A DNA stretch of 64,000 bases from Lentisphaerae bacterium GWF2_49_21. Lineage in GTDB: Bacteria; Verrucomicrobiota; Lentisphaeria; Victivallales; GWF2-50-93. The notes under the pieces are model-generated. The model worked only from the letters and a program-made list of their open reading frames with translations. It searched no databases and had not been told where the DNA came from. The stretch spans positions 124,001-188,000 of the forward strand of contig MHBH01000017.1 in assembly GCA_001804805.1 (NCBI GenBank), in the 5' to 3' direction. Below, piece after piece: positions 37,496 to 47,151 of the stretch. Position numbers and translations under genes: made by a program. Numbering within the stretch: position 1 is the stretch's first letter; the number at the start of each line of letters is the position of its first letter.

Positions 37496-38773
37496 ATGAA
37501 GTTTCCCGCAGTGCCCGGAAAAATGATAGGTTCCCGCTACAATGAGGCGAAGGAGATATATGCCTCTTTAGGAGTTGATACTGAAAAGGCCATGAAGACG
37601 CTGTCATCAGTGAAGATCTCCATGCACTGCTGGCAGGGTGATGATGTAGGAGGATTCGAAGTCAATGAGACCGGCCTTACCGGCGGGATCATGGCTACCG
37701 GCAACTATCCGGGCAGGGCAAGAAACGCAGATGAGCTTAGGAAGGACGCTGAAAAGGCATTTTCGATGATTCCCGGGAAACAGCGTTTCAACCTGCATGC
37801 CATCTACCTTGAGAGCGACAATAAGTTCATTGACAGGGACAAGGTTTCCGCCAGGCATTTTTCGCGCTGGATCGAATGGGCGAAAGAGCAGGGGATAGGC
37901 CTCGATTTCAATCCTACTTTCTTTTCCCATCCCAAATCATCTTCCGGAATGACATTGTCAAATCCCGACAAGGCTATCAGGAAATTCTGGATTGAACATG
38001 GGATCAGGTCACGTGAAATAGCATCGGAATTCTCCGGGAAGCTCAATGGCAGGACAGTCAACAACCTATGGATACCCGACGGCATGAAGGATATTCCAGC
38101 GGACAGGTCCGGTCCGAGACAGAGACTATTGGAATCTCTCGATGAGATCTACAAGTCCAAAGTTGCCGGAGACGTCAAGGATGCCGTTGAAGGCAAGCTC
38201 TTCGGGATAGGGAGCGAGGAATATGTGGTCGGGAGCAATGAGTTTTATCTTGCATACTCAATAACCAGGAAGAAACTTGTCTGCATGGACATGGGGCATT
38301 ATCATCCTACTGAGACCATCCATGACAAGCTCTCGGCCGTACTGCCGTTTGCTCCGGAGCTGCTAATCCATGTCAGCAGGCCGATCCGCTGGGATTCGGA
38401 TCATGTCGTGATCATGAATGACGACCTTGTGAACCTGGCGAAGGAGATCATCAGGTGCGACGCGCTTGGCAGGGTTTATCTTGCGACAGATTTCTTTGAT
38501 GCAAGCATCAACCGTATCGGAGCCTGGGTGATAGGCGTAAGAAGCCTGCAGAAGGCACTTCTGATTGCACTTCTTGAACCCTCTGGCACGCTGAGGAAAT
38601 TGGAGCTTGCCGGAAGGAATGCCGAGAAGCTTGCACTTTCCGAGGAGCTCAGGGCCCTGCCATTTGGCGATGTATGGAACTTCTACTGCGAATCCAAGTC
38701 TGTTCCGGCTGGCGCATCCTGGATCGGCGAGCTGGAAAAGTATGAGAAGGACGTGCTCTCAAAGAGGAAATAA
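37496..38773 (+). CDS. rhaA: L-rhamnose isomerase
   Basis: A 425-residue TIM-barrel isomerase converting L-rhamnose to L-rhamnulose. ISMHCWQGDDVGGFE at residues 40-55, LHAIYLE, LDFNPTFFSHP and CMDMGHYHPTE carry metal and substrate residues of RhaA. Length and order match the family. No kinase or aldolase gene is adjacent, so the pathway is dispersed. The Shine-Dalgarno AAGGAGAG lies 8 nt before the ATG. Confidence 0.95.
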   Translation: MKFPAVPGKMIGSRYNEAKEIYASLGVDTEKAMKTLSSVKISMHCWQGDDVGGFEVNETGLTGGIMATGNYPGRARNADELRKDAEKAFSMIPGKQRFNLHAIYLESDNKFIDRDKVSARHFSRWIEWAKEQGIGLDFNPTFFSHPKSSSGMTLSNPDKAIRKFWIEHGIRSREIASEFSGKLNGRTVNNLWIPDGMKDIPADRSGPRQRLLESLDEIYKSKVAGDVKDAVEGKLFGIGSEEYVVGSNEFYLAYSITRKKLVCMDMGHYHPTETIHDKLSAVLPFAPELLIHVSRPIRWDSDHVVIMNDDLVNLAKEIIRCDALGRVYLATDFFDASINRIGAWVIGVRSLQKALLIALLEPSGTLRKLELAGRNAEKLALSEELRALPFGDVWNFYCESKSVPAGASWIGELEKYEKDVLSKRK

Positions 38774-38794
38774 ATTTTCCTGCGGAAAATTTAT
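38770..38794. terminator. Hairpin embedding the rhaA stop codon
   Basis: ATAAATTTTCC pairs perfectly with GGAAAATTTAT around TGC. The TAA stop is in the left arm. It lies between convergent rhaA and an ABC permease gene and may serve both. Confidence 0.65.
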
Positions 38795-38810
38795 AAGTTG
38801 AAGATTCTGT

Positions 38811-39602
38811 TTATGCCAGCAGGTCGCGTGAATTCAACCTCATTGCCGCTATCATCAGGAAAATCACAGTAATGGAGAAGGAATAGATTATCAGGGAAAC
38901 TGAGACGAGTCCGATTATCTTGTAGGTGAGGAAGTAGAAAAGGTAGTTCGGACACACATAATATATGAAATAGAGGTAGGTTGTGATGGTGATGCTTTTC
39001 GGCAGCATTTCAACGAGGAGGGGGATTGTCGAGAGGAAGACCGAGAATATCACATATACTGATGCGATGATCATCGCAGTTATGTCTGCGAAGAAACAGG
39101 AGAACATGACTGTCATCGCCACGAACGGGAAGATCGAGAACACAAGCAGGAACTGCCTGAACATCATTGTGAAGGGGTAGAGCTGTCCTGTCTTTATGAG
39201 ATGTCCGACGTTTGCGCTTATTGCGGCGATTATGAAGAAACTTACGCACATGAGGCAGACACCGAGATATTTACCGATAAGATATTCCGTCCGGCGTATG
39301 GGCTTGCCGACAAGTACCAGGATCATCTTCGATTCAATGTCGCGCGGTATGTCCGTGGCGCCCGCGAATATTCCCAGCAGAAGGGTCATGCAGGTTATGA
39401 AAAGGAAGCTTGTAAGGGGAGCTGAACCGGTTCCGGAGGACAGGAGCTCCGCCATGATGAGATTTTCCTTCTGGAATGAAAGGGCCTCCATTTCCGACAT
39501 TGAATAGGCGGCGATTGCGGCGAAAATGAACAGCAGGAAGAAGGCAGGCTCCTTGAGCTTCCTGAAGGTAAGTTCAGCTATTGCGAAAATTCTTTCCGTC
39601 AT
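38811..39602 (-). CDS. ABC-2 family transporter permease
   Basis: A 263-residue membrane protein with six predicted helices, of the ABC-2 exporter permease type. MILVLVGKPIRRTEYLIGKY is the coupling-helix region also seen in the permease at 41361 (STLLSKPLGRTQYLIGK), so the two are paralogues and probably pair. It is the last gene of the five-gene operon; its ATG shares one base with the stop of the gene before it. Confidence 0.85.
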   Translation of the reverse strand: MTERIFAIAELTFRKLKEPAFFLLFIFAAIAAYSMSEMEALSFQKENLIMAELLSSGTGSAPLTSFLFITCMTLLLGIFAGATDIPRDIESKMILVLVGKPIRRTEYLIGKYLGVCLMCVSFFIIAAISANVGHLIKTGQLYPFTMMFRQFLLVFSIFPFVAMTVMFSCFFADITAMIIASVYVIFSVFLSTIPLLVEMLPKSITITTYLYFIYYVCPNYLFYFLTYKIIGLVSVSLIIYSFSITVIFLMIAAMRLNSRDLLA

Positions 39603-40297
39603 TATTTGGCCTTTTCCATTTTTTTATTGAATTCTTCGAATATCGGCGGTCTTGTCGAAGCTTTTTCAAGCATCAGTCCTGACTTCTCGAGCATGGCTGA
39701 ATCATTCGACCTCAGGGCGATGTCCGAGATCTTTTCATATAACATGGTATAATCCCTGTATGGAGGAGGTTCATTTAGAAGAGGCGCGAGATATTCCTTC
39801 ATCTGCTGCGGCAGGACGTTCTTCGATTCAAGCGCGCTGATTCCGTTGTTCCAAATTTCAAACCTGGAGACTTTCGGACAGCGGTTGATGTACTTCTGGT
39901 AATCCTTTATGGAAACGGTGAATTCAGGCCTTGAGTCCAGGAGAAAATATGAGAAGGCCGGATATGACTCTGGCACCGGGGGAAGCCTGAGTATCTCCTT
40001 GAAGAGCTTCTCCTTCTCCCTGTTGTTGTCTATCGCCAGGGCGAGGTTGACGATCGCCCTGACCTTCTCAGCATCGTTTGAAGCATCCTTTACGGCATCC
40101 TTGAGTTTTGCAAGTTCCAGGCTTTTCCTTGCGCTGTTCCTTATGGACACCGGGAGTTTTGAAAGGATTGTCTCAGCGCTGAACTTGGGGGATTTCAACC
40201 TGCTAAGGGCTGACTGGCGCAGAACAGATTCGCTGTAAAAATATAGAAAAAGAGCCGTAACAAATGTGATTGATACGGCTCTTCTTGAATAGCTCAT
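39602..40297 (-). CDS. Membrane-anchored helical protein in ABC operon
   Basis: A 231-residue protein. One helix near the N-terminus (AVSITFVTALFLYFY) anchors a soluble helical domain with alternating charged helices, which resembles degenerate TPR or solenoid repeats. No family is recognised. It lies between the zinc-ribbon gene (13 bp gap) and the permease (1 bp overlap), so it is probably a subunit or accessory factor of the exporter. Confidence 0.7.
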   Translation of the reverse strand: MSYSRRAVSITFVTALFLYFYSESVLRQSALSRLKSPKFSAETILSKLPVSIRNSARKSLELAKLKDAVKDASNDAEKVRAIVNLALAIDNNREKEKLFKEILRLPPVPESYPAFSYFLLDSRPEFTVSIKDYQKYINRCPKVSRFEIWNNGISALESKNVLPQQMKEYLAPLLNEPPPYRDYTMLYEKISDIALRSNDSAMLEKSGLMLEKASTRPPIFEEFNKKMEKAK

Positions 40298-40310
40298 TTG
40301 ATTCTAACCG

Positions 40311-41342
40311 CTATTTCTTCTCCGGTGCTTTGGCGGGGGCCTTGGCAGGAGCTTCAGCTTCCTTTGGCGGATAACCACAGGCACTGCAATGCGCACCCCT
40401 CTTGACAACGCCGCATTTCTCGCAGATGCCATAGACAGCCACGGGGCTTCCGCAGGCCGAGCAGAACTTGTCGCCAGGGCCATAAGTTGCAAGGCATGCT
40501 TCGCAGGCTGACTGCCCCTTCATGCATGAGGTCTTCATATAGGCGATCGTATTGAGGACATTCTGGTTGTCCGGATAGGCCTTCTTGAGCTGGGCGGCCA
40601 GCTGGAGGAGCTTCTGGTTCATATCCTTGACCGAGCTCTGGACGACCGAGAAATTGGCTTCTTCGGCGCCGGCTTTTATCTTTGTAGAGGCAGTAGCCTC
40701 ATCGATCCAGGCACAGAGGAGGGCATGTTTCTCATTCACCACGTTTATGTCCGTCTTCCACTTCTTGTTCATAAGTTTTTCAGCCTTGGCCCTCATGAGT
40801 GAGGATATAACGTGCGGTTCCGGAGGACTGCTGCGTTTTGCGGCCGTCTCAAAGAACCATTGTGAATCAGCCTTGATGGACTTGATGAGCTCGGCAAGTT
40901 TCTCCTTTGGGACATTGTGGTTCATCACAAAGCCTGCGAGGAACGGAATCTTCCAGTTTGTCGAAAGCCTTGGATTGTCTGTCCCCTGCTTGAGCAGCTC
41001 AACAGCCTTGTCCGATTTCTTGATGGAAATCATCAGGGCGCCGATTTCGTAGGCCTTCTGGAAATCAGGATCATTCCTGAGAATTGCAGCGAGCCTGTTG
41101 TATACCTCATCAACGTTCTGGTCCTTGATAGAATCAATGGAACCGCAGTAGTTGATGAAAAGCATCCATTGGACGTCTGCGACGAACTTGTTGAATCCGC
41201 ACATTGTCCTGCTTGCAGGCTTGATGCTTCTGTTGGGGCTTATCTTGTTCTGGTAGTCGTCCGAGAGCGTCTTTGCTATCATAGAGCCGGCAGCGGCTGC
41301 TATGAGTATCACGAGAATATGTATGACAAGTGACTTTTTCAT
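40311..41342 (-). CDS. Membrane-anchored TPR-like protein with C-terminal zinc ribbons
   Basis: A 343-residue protein with an N-terminal membrane helix (about 7-25) and a helical region like TPR repeats (AAILRNDPDFQKAYEIGALM). The C-terminal zinc-ribbon pairs (CEAC, CSAC, CEKC, CSAC, about 270-325) are followed by an A/P/K-rich tail. The zinc ribbons probably serve protein binding. Placed inside the ABC operon, it is likely a partner of the exporter. A perfect AAGGAGG precedes the ATG. Confidence 0.75.
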   Translation of the reverse strand: MKKSLVIHILVILIAAAAGSMIAKTLSDDYQNKISPNRSIKPASRTMCGFNKFVADVQWMLFINYCGSIDSIKDQNVDEVYNRLAAILRNDPDFQKAYEIGALMISIKKSDKAVELLKQGTDNPRLSTNWKIPFLAGFVMNHNVPKEKLAELIKSIKADSQWFFETAAKRSSPPEPHVISSLMRAKAEKLMNKKWKTDINVVNEKHALLCAWIDEATASTKIKAGAEEANFSVVQSSVKDMNQKLLQLAAQLKKAYPDNQNVLNTIAYMKTSCMKGQSACEACLATYGPGDKFCSACGSPVAVYGICEKCGVVKRGAHCSACGYPPKEAEAPAKAPAKAPEKK

Positions 41343-41360
41343 ATTATAAAACCTCCTTAA

Positions 41361-42089
41361 TTATTTGAGATCCTTGTAGCTGAATATCAGGCTCGCAACG
41401 GCTGTTGCGAAAATACTGAAGACTATACCCCATATGACGACGGCTATCATGTATCCCCAGCCGATATGAATACCGCTTACTGCCTCAGCACGGAGGTTGT
41501 AGAGATTCAGGTCGGGTATGATTCCACCGTAAAGGAATTTAATCTTTGAAAGTGAAGTGACCGAATGTGCAAGCCATATCGCTATCACTGTGGCTGTTGC
41601 TGCAAGGAACTCGGGCATGAACACCGAGAACAGGACGCCGATGGCGGCCATCGGCATCACGCTTGCCATGACCAGCATGTGGCCTTTGATCATCGATCCG
41701 CTGACTTCGCCGAAGGCTGCATTGTAAAGGAAAATGAAACCAAGGGTTATAAGTCCGGTTATCACCACGGCGGTTATGATTATTCCGACAAGTTTGCCGA
41801 TCAGGTACTGCGTCCTGCCGAGAGGCTTTGAAAGGAGCGTGGATGCCACGCCTTCCTTCAGTTCCTTCGGAATCTCGAAAGTGATCGAGACCGTAATCAG
41901 GATTGCCGCAATCGTGTTCAGTACCAGCGAAATGTCCATCATCAGCTGTTTATGCATTCCCAGCGAGAGAATGTCATAGTTGTACGCGCTTCCAATCAGG
42001 ATCAGAACGCAAATAATAAGGAAATAAACGACGCGCATCCTAAGGATCCTGCGCCAGGTACCTCCAGCTATTGCCATTATTTCGTTCAT
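41361..42089 (-). CDS. ABC-2 family transporter permease
   Basis: A 242-residue membrane protein with six predicted helices. STLLSKPLGRTQYLIGKLVG resembles the equivalent motif in the second permease. It starts 57 bp after the ATPase gene. The two permeases probably form the membrane core of a NatAB or gliding-type exporter; the cargo is unknown. Confidence 0.86.
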   Translation of the reverse strand: MNEIMAIAGGTWRRILRMRVVYFLIICVLILIGSAYNYDILSLGMHKQLMMDISLVLNTIAAILITVSITFEIPKELKEGVASTLLSKPLGRTQYLIGKLVGIIITAVVITGLITLGFIFLYNAAFGEVSGSMIKGHMLVMASVMPMAAIGVLFSVFMPEFLAATATVIAIWLAHSVTSLSKIKFLYGGIIPDLNLYNLRAEAVSGIHIGWGYMIAVVIWGIVFSIFATAVASLIFSYKDLK

Positions 42090-42146
42090 TTTGTATCCCC
42101 CTTTTCTTTTTATTTATTTAGATATTATTATAAGGATGGGTATAAT

Positions 42147-43079
42147 TTATATAATTTGTTTGGCATTTTCAATCTTCCGGAAGAAGAAATCTTCAAGATT
42201 TTCACGCGAAGGTGTTATTGTGATGGCCTTGGGATGCTGCTCCGCCAGTGATTTTATGCGCTTTGAAAGCTCGGGTTTGTCCTGGAAGACAAGCTCCCAG
42301 CTGCCGTCGGAAAGGCGTATCGTCCCTGTGGCTTCAGGAAGAAGATCCTTTATTATTTCATCTTCGCCGTGTTTGACATGCACCCTCGATCCTGTCTCGG
42401 AAAGAAGTTCTTCAAGCTTTCCGAAGCAGAGAAGGTTGCCCTGGTGGAGGATGCTAATCCTGTCGCACATCTTTTCCACATCTGAAAGGATATGGCTTGA
42501 GAAGAAGACGTTCGTTCCGCTGTTCTTCTGGTGGAGGATTATGTCCTTGAGCTCCTGTCTTCCATGAGGATCAAGTCCGACAAGAGGTTCGTCGAGGATC
42601 AGCAGCCTGGGGCGGTTCAGTACCGCCTGCGCGATGCCTATCCTCTGGGTCATCCCCCTGGAGAATCCTCCGAGCTTGGAATGGAGGTGTTTTGACATCT
42701 TTACAAGTTCAACGACTTCTTCGATGCGCTTCTTGCGTTCGGAAGAGGGGACTCTTAGGAGTTTTGCGCATATGTCAAGGAACTCATAGGCGGTCAGGTA
42801 TGAACTGAATACTGGATTGTCAGGAAGGAATCCGATCTGCCTCTTGGTCTCCAGGTCGTCCGGGGGCTTCCCGAAAAGGAGGGCCTCTCCGGCGGTGGGC
42901 CTGATGAGATCCATGAAAAGCCTGATGGTGGTCGTCTTGCCTGCGCCGTTCGGGCCGAGGAAACCGAATACGGATCCTTCGGGTATCGCAATCGAGAGCT
43001 TGTCCAGCGCGGGTTCCTTTTTCTTCCAGAAGAGTGAGCCGTAATATTTCGTCAGTTCGCGGGTTTCAATTACATTCAT
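42147..43079 (-). CDS. ABC transporter ATP-binding protein
   Basis: A 310-residue ATPase energising the exporter. Walker A is GPNGAGKTT (about 43), the signature reads GGFSRGMTQR, Walker B is LLILDEPLVGLDP. A C-terminal extension of about 90 residues follows, typical of the ABC-2 exporter ATPases. It is the first gene of the operon; the intergenic region to rpsO holds an inverted repeat. Confidence 0.95.
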   Translation of the reverse strand: MNVIETRELTKYYGSLFWKKKEPALDKLSIAIPEGSVFGFLGPNGAGKTTTIRLFMDLIRPTAGEALLFGKPPDDLETKRQIGFLPDNPVFSSYLTAYEFLDICAKLLRVPSSERKKRIEEVVELVKMSKHLHSKLGGFSRGMTQRIGIAQAVLNRPRLLILDEPLVGLDPHGRQELKDIILHQKNSGTNVFFSSHILSDVEKMCDRISILHQGNLLCFGKLEELLSETGSRVHVKHGEDEIIKDLLPEATGTIRLSDGSWELVFQDKPELSKRIKSLAEQHPKAITITPSRENLEDFFFRKIENAKQII

Positions 43080-43138
43080 GTTTTATCTTATCTATGTATT
43101 ATAGTTGAATTAAATTGGACTTAATATAATTTGCTTTT

Positions 43139-43168
43139 CAAGTTTTACCAAACTTAAGATAAAACTTG
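43139..43168. promoter_or_regulatory. Inverted repeat between divergent ABC operon and rpsO
   Basis: CAAGTTTTA (43139-43147) and TAAAACTTG (43160-43168) are perfect inverted copies 12 nt apart. AAGTTT-TACC-AAACTT forms a second dyad within it. A weak promoter (TTGCTT at 43131 and TAAGAT at 43155, 18 bp apart) overlaps. It could be an operator for one or both transcripts. Confidence 0.4.
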
Positions 43169-43269
43169 GCACTTTTTTGTGTTTTATATTTGTAAAAAGC
43201 AGGATCTGACGTAGATTCCCGGCTGCCTTTATATAGAAACTGATGAAACAATAAGGATTTTTCGAGTCA

Positions 43270-43539
43270 ATGAACGAAATTGCAAAGAAGAAAACAATGG
43301 AAAAGTTCGGACGCAAGAAGGAAGACACCGGTTCTCCGGAAGTACAGATTGCGATTATGACAGAACGTATAAATGAGCTCACAGAACATCTGAAGAGTCA
43401 CGTCAAGGATTTCAGTTCAAGAAGGGGGCTTACGTCCCTTGTCAGCAAAAGACGCAAGCTTCTGAGCTATCTTGACAGGGAAAATCATGAAAGGTACCAG
43501 TCCCTCACAGGGGAACTGAATATCAGAAGAGCTAAATAA
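43270..43539 (+). CDS. rpsO: 30S ribosomal protein S15
   Basis: An 89-residue ribosomal protein binding 16S rRNA, required for small-subunit assembly. [20 protein letters not shown] and the C-terminal [16 protein letters not shown] are conserved S15 motifs. Located upstream of pnp as in many bacteria. Confidence 0.98.
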   Translation: MNEIAKKKTMEKFGRKKEDTGSPEVQIAIMTERINELTEHLKSHVKDFSSRRGLTSLVSKRRKLLSYLDRENHERYQSLTGELNIRRAK

Positions 43540-43541
43540 AG

Positions 43542-43562
43542 AATCAGCCATGTCGGCTGATT
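43542..43562 (+). terminator. Hairpin after rpsO
   Basis: AATCAGCC pairs with GGCTGATT around ATGTC, 2 nt after the rpsO stop. No T-tract follows, so it may be a processing or attenuation site between rpsO and pnp. Confidence 0.5.
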
Positions 43563-43609
43563 GCAGGGAAACAAGAGCAGAAGACTGACTGCAGCCAGAA
43601 GAAATGTGT

Positions 43610-43680
43610 GGAATTCGGCCGCTATCAGAAACCGGAGCAGTCCGGGGTTTGATACCGCGATTCCGCCAGATTTCCGGCGG
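43610..43680 (+). promoter_or_regulatory. Structured pnp leader
   Basis: A long imperfect stem (GGAATTCGGCCGCTATCAG opposite GATACCGCGATTCC, with a CCGG/CCGG tip) spans 43610-43664. A second CCGCC/GGCGG hairpin covers 43663-43680. In other bacteria the pnp leader is cut by RNase III for autoregulation; a similar role here is inferred. Confidence 0.4.
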
Positions 43681-43774
43681 CTACTCGGAATTCAGCTTCC
43701 TGTTTTCCCTCTCTCAATCCGACTTGCATATATTAACTGCTGAAAAAACAAAACAGAAAGTGGAAAACACTCAA

Positions 43775-46168
43775 ATGAACGAAAAGAAAGTGAATGTTGA
43801 CATCGGCAACGGCCGTGTCATCGAAATCTCAACAGGAAAACTCGCGAATCTCGCAAACGGCGCCGCCGTGCTCAAACTCGGTGAAACTGTCATCTTGGTA
43901 GCATGCTGTTCCGGTCCGTCCAAGGAAGGTACGGATTTCCTCCCCCTCCAGGTCGACTACCGTGAAAAATATAGCGCGGCCGGTCGCTTCCCCGGAGGAT
44001 ACATTAAAAGAGAAGGCAGACCGAGCGAAAAGGAAATTCTTACCTGCAGGATGACAGACCGCCCGGTGCGGCCGCTCTTTCCTGAAGGCTTCTTCGACGA
44101 AATCCAGATCCAGGCGCTCCTCCTCAGCTCCGACGGACAGAACGAGTCAGATGTGATGACAATGCTCGGTGCATCTGCGGCCCTTGCACTGTCAGACCTG
44201 CCGTTCCAGGGTCCTATAGGCGCCCTCAGGGTAGGTTATGTCGACGGGAAATTCATCGCAAATCCTACGCACGAGGAAATGGCGAAAAGCGATCTTGATC
44301 TGGTCTATGCCGGCGTGGCCGACAAGGTCATCATGATAGAAGGCGATGCCAAGGAATGTTCCGAGGAGACCCTCCGTGACGCGATGAGCTTTGCCAACGA
44401 AATCGTCAAGAAGCAGATCGACGCACAGAAGGAACTCGTAGCCTCCTCCGGCAGAAAGAAGAAGGAGCCAAGGCTCCACAAGGTTCCCCAGGAACTCAAG
44501 GATGCTGTCAATGCATTCTGCAAAGGAAAGATGGAAGCAGCCTGCCTTGTCAACAGCAAGGAAGAGAGACAGACCGCGCTTGACGCGATTTTCACCGAGA
44601 TGGAAGCCGCTGTCAAACCGCAGTTGGAGGCCAAGGTCGAAGAACTGGATCTCAAGCTGAAAATGTATTTCGACCAGCTTACTGAGAAGACAGTCAGGAC
44701 CGCCATCATGGAAAAAGGCGTGCGTCCGGATGGAAGAGGACTCGAAGACATCCGTCCCATCAGCTGTGAAATCGGGGTCCTCCCGAGAGTCCACGGAAGC
44801 GGACTTTTCACCCGTGGCGAAACCCAGGCCCTAGTGATAGTCACCCTCGGCGCCGGAAGCGACGCACAGGAGAGCGATCCCATCACCGGTGGAACTGGAA
44901 CGAAGGAGTTCTACCTCCATTACAACTTCCCTAACTTCAGCGTAAACGAACCCGGAAGGATTTCTGGCCCCGGACGCAGGGAGATCGGACACGGCAATCT
45001 TGCCGAACGTTCAATCGCCCAGGTGATGCCTGCTGAATATCCTTATACTGTAAGATGCGTGTCCGAAATCATGGCGTCCAACGGTTCGACATCGATGGCG
45101 AGCGTATGCGGCGGAACACTTGCCCTCATGGATGCGGGCGTACCGCTCAAGCTGCCTGTCGCAGGTATTTCCTGCGGACTCGTTTCCGAAGGCGGCAAGG
45201 ACATCCTCCTTACCGACATCATCGGCGCAGAGGATTTCTATGGCGACATGGATTTCAAGGTCTGCGGGACGAAGGCCGGAATCACAGGATTCCAGCTGGA
45301 CCTCAAGATCGCAGGAATCTCAATCGACCTCCTATATAAAGGTATGATCCGCAACCGTGATGCGAGACTCAAGATTCTCGAGATAATGGCAGGATGCATT
45401 GCTGAGCCCAGGGCAGAAATGAGCAAATATGCCCCGCGTATCGTCAGCATGAAGATCAATACTGAGAAGATAGGTGCCCTCATCGGCCCCGGTGGAAGCG
45501 TCATACGCGGAATCACCGAGACGACAGGCGCCCAGATCGACATCGAAGACGACGGCACAGTCAAGATCTTCGCCGCAGACAAGGAAGCCCTTGACGCAGC
45601 AGTCCAGGCTGTCAAGGACATCACCGCCTCAGTCGAAGTCGGAAAGATATACCGTGGCAAGGTCACAGGAATGAAGGAATTCGGCGTGTTCGTGGAAATT
45701 CTCCCCGGACAGGACGGACTCCTCCACATCTCCGAGATGGCGAACTACAGGGTAAACAAGGTTACGGACATCTGCAATGAAGGTGACATGCTCACCGTCA
45801 AGGTCATCGGTGTCGACGACCGCGGCAAGATCCGTCTCAGCCGCAAGGCCGCCATGGAAGAAACTGGAGAGGAAGATGACGCTTCCGGTCAGGCTGAAAA
45901 GCAAGCACCAGCTCCTCAGGTCGAGGTCGGCAAGATATGTCGCGGCAAAGTCACAGGAATGAAGGACTTCGGAGTGTTCGTGGAGATCAATCCCGGACAG
46001 GACGGGCTCCTCCACATCTCCGAGATGGCGAACTATCGCGTCAACAAGGTGACGGACATCTGCAAGGAAGGCGACATGGTCACCGTGAAGATCATCGGTG
46101 TCGATGAACGCGGCAAGATCCGTCTCAGCCGCAAGGCAGCCCTTGAGGAACTCGACGACAAGAAATAA
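43775..46168 (+). CDS. pnp: Polyribonucleotide nucleotidyltransferase with duplicated S1 domain
   Basis: A 797-residue 3'-5' exoribonuclease. Two RNase PH domains, a KH domain ([20 protein letters not shown], about 570) and then two S1 domains in tandem, at about 620-695 and 716-790; nearly all PNPases have one. Both start with VEVGKI and share [20 protein letters not shown]. The ATG at 43775 ([15 protein letters not shown]) is chosen because the open frame upstream is structured leader sequence. A normal PNPase has about 700 residues. Confidence 0.95.
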   Translation: MNEKKVNVDIGNGRVIEISTGKLANLANGAAVLKLGETVILVACCSGPSKEGTDFLPLQVDYREKYSAAGRFPGGYIKREGRPSEKEILTCRMTDRPVRPLFPEGFFDEIQIQALLLSSDGQNESDVMTMLGASAALALSDLPFQGPIGALRVGYVDGKFIANPTHEEMAKSDLDLVYAGVADKVIMIEGDAKECSEETLRDAMSFANEIVKKQIDAQKELVASSGRKKKEPRLHKVPQELKDAVNAFCKGKMEAACLVNSKEERQTALDAIFTEMEAAVKPQLEAKVEELDLKLKMYFDQLTEKTVRTAIMEKGVRPDGRGLEDIRPISCEIGVLPRVHGSGLFTRGETQALVIVTLGAGSDAQESDPITGGTGTKEFYLHYNFPNFSVNEPGRISGPGRREIGHGNLAERSIAQVMPAEYPYTVRCVSEIMASNGSTSMASVCGGTLALMDAGVPLKLPVAGISCGLVSEGGKDILLTDIIGAEDFYGDMDFKVCGTKAGITGFQLDLKIAGISIDLLYKGMIRNRDARLKILEIMAGCIAEPRAEMSKYAPRIVSMKINTEKIGALIGPGGSVIRGITETTGAQIDIEDDGTVKIFAADKEALDAAVQAVKDITASVEVGKIYRGKVTGMKEFGVFVEILPGQDGLLHISEMANYRVNKVTDICNEGDMLTVKVIGVDDRGKIRLSRKAAMEETGEEDDASGQAEKQAPAPQVEVGKICRGKVTGMKDFGVFVEINPGQDGLLHISEMANYRVNKVTDICKEGDMVTVKIIGVDERGKIRLSRKAALEELDDKK
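45632..46141 (+). repeat. Tandem S1-domain duplication within pnp
   Basis: Unit 1 covers about 45632-45853 and unit 2 about 45920-46141, offset 288 bp (96 codons). Long blocks are identical at DNA level, including CTCCTCCACATCTCCGAGAT, implying a recent duplication or gene conversion. Confidence 0.85.
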
Positions 46169-46194
46169 ATTTACCGCATCCGCGGGAAATTTAT
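46165..46194 (+). terminator. Hairpin embedding the pnp stop codon
   Basis: ATAAATTTACCGC pairs with GCGGGAAATTTAT with one mismatch. The TAA stop is in the left arm. Confidence 0.55.
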
Positions 46195-46210
46195 AAATGA
46201 CAGATATGAA

Positions 46211-46240
46211 CGGCTCCGGATTTCCGGAGCCGTTTTTTTT
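46211..46240 (+). terminator. Rho-independent terminator of pnp
   Basis: CGGCTCCGGA and TCCGGAGCCG form a GC-rich 10-bp stem around a two-base loop, followed directly by eight T residues (46233-46240). Confidence 0.93.
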
Positions 46241-46325
46241 CACCTCCATTTCAAATTCTCTTCACAAGGACTTCACAAAGCTCGTATATGATAATTGGTA
46301 TCAAATAACAAAAGGAGTATTGAAA

Positions 46326-47147
46326 ATGGAATCTTCAGAAAAGGCCGAGTCTTTCCCCGGAAAAATGATCGTCACACTCCAGATCGGAGGCTTCTTCTTT
46401 GCGCTTGCCAACGTGGTATGTGTGGCTATTCTCGCATACACCTACCTGAGCGTGAAATATGAGCCCAGGAGGCTTGAGGTGAAAGGGTCGGCCAAGAAGG
46501 CCATCATCAGCGATACGATCACATGGCAGGGGACGATCACTGCCCGTGATCCGGATCTTGTGAAGGCCTATGACAAGCTCAAGGCGGATGCCGACAAGGT
46601 TGCTGAGTTCCTCAAAAAGGCGGGAATCCCGGACAAGGAAGTGACTTTTTCGGCAATCAACACGGAAAAGATTTTCAAGCGTGAGCCAATGCGGACCAAT
46701 CCTACGGAGGATCCGGCGACAGGCAAAGCTCTCGCTCCTGTGATGACAATGGTTGAAACCAACAAGGTGGAGATGTATGTCCTGATCCAGGTGATCAGCA
46801 TTGAGAGCCATGACATGAACAAGGTGCCGCCGGTTTCACGTTCTGTGACAGCGCTCATAAAGGATGGCGTGGAAATAGAATCATTTTCACCGCGTTTTCT
46901 TTATTCAAAGCTTTCCGAGCTCAAGATCGACATGCTTGCTGAAGCGACGAAGGATGCGACGCTCCGCGCAAGTCAGATAGTTACAAACGCAAATGGGAAA
47001 CTCGGGAAGCTTGTCGAGGCGAGAATGGGAGTCATGCAGATCAACCCCAAGGGCGTGCCCCTTGTGTCTGATACGGGAAACAACGATACAACCAGCTACG
47101 AGAAGGAAATCATGGCAGTGGTTGCCGTGCAGTTCGAACTGCTCTAG
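46326..47147 (+). CDS. SIMPL (DUF541) domain protein
   Basis: A 273-residue protein with one N-terminal membrane helix (about 20-42) and a periplasmic SIMPL domain (about 48-270), as in BP26 and YggE-like proteins. EVKGSAKKAIISDTITWQGT and LVEARMGVMQIN fit the family. YggE-like members reduce oxidative stress by unknown means. AAAGGAG precedes the ATG at 46326. Confidence 0.85.
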   Translation: MESSEKAESFPGKMIVTLQIGGFFFALANVVCVAILAYTYLSVKYEPRRLEVKGSAKKAIISDTITWQGTITARDPDLVKAYDKLKADADKVAEFLKKAGIPDKEVTFSAINTEKIFKREPMRTNPTEDPATGKALAPVMTMVETNKVEMYVLIQVISIESHDMNKVPPVSRSVTALIKDGVEIESFSPRFLYSKLSELKIDMLAEATKDATLRASQIVTNANGKLGKLVEARMGVMQINPKGVPLVSDTGNNDTTSYEKEIMAVVAVQFELL

Positions 47148-47151
47148 TCTT

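Noticed and set aside
43604-43774. 57-codon N-terminal extension of PNPase
   Set aside because: It lies in the structured leader; the family begins at the residues encoded from 43775.
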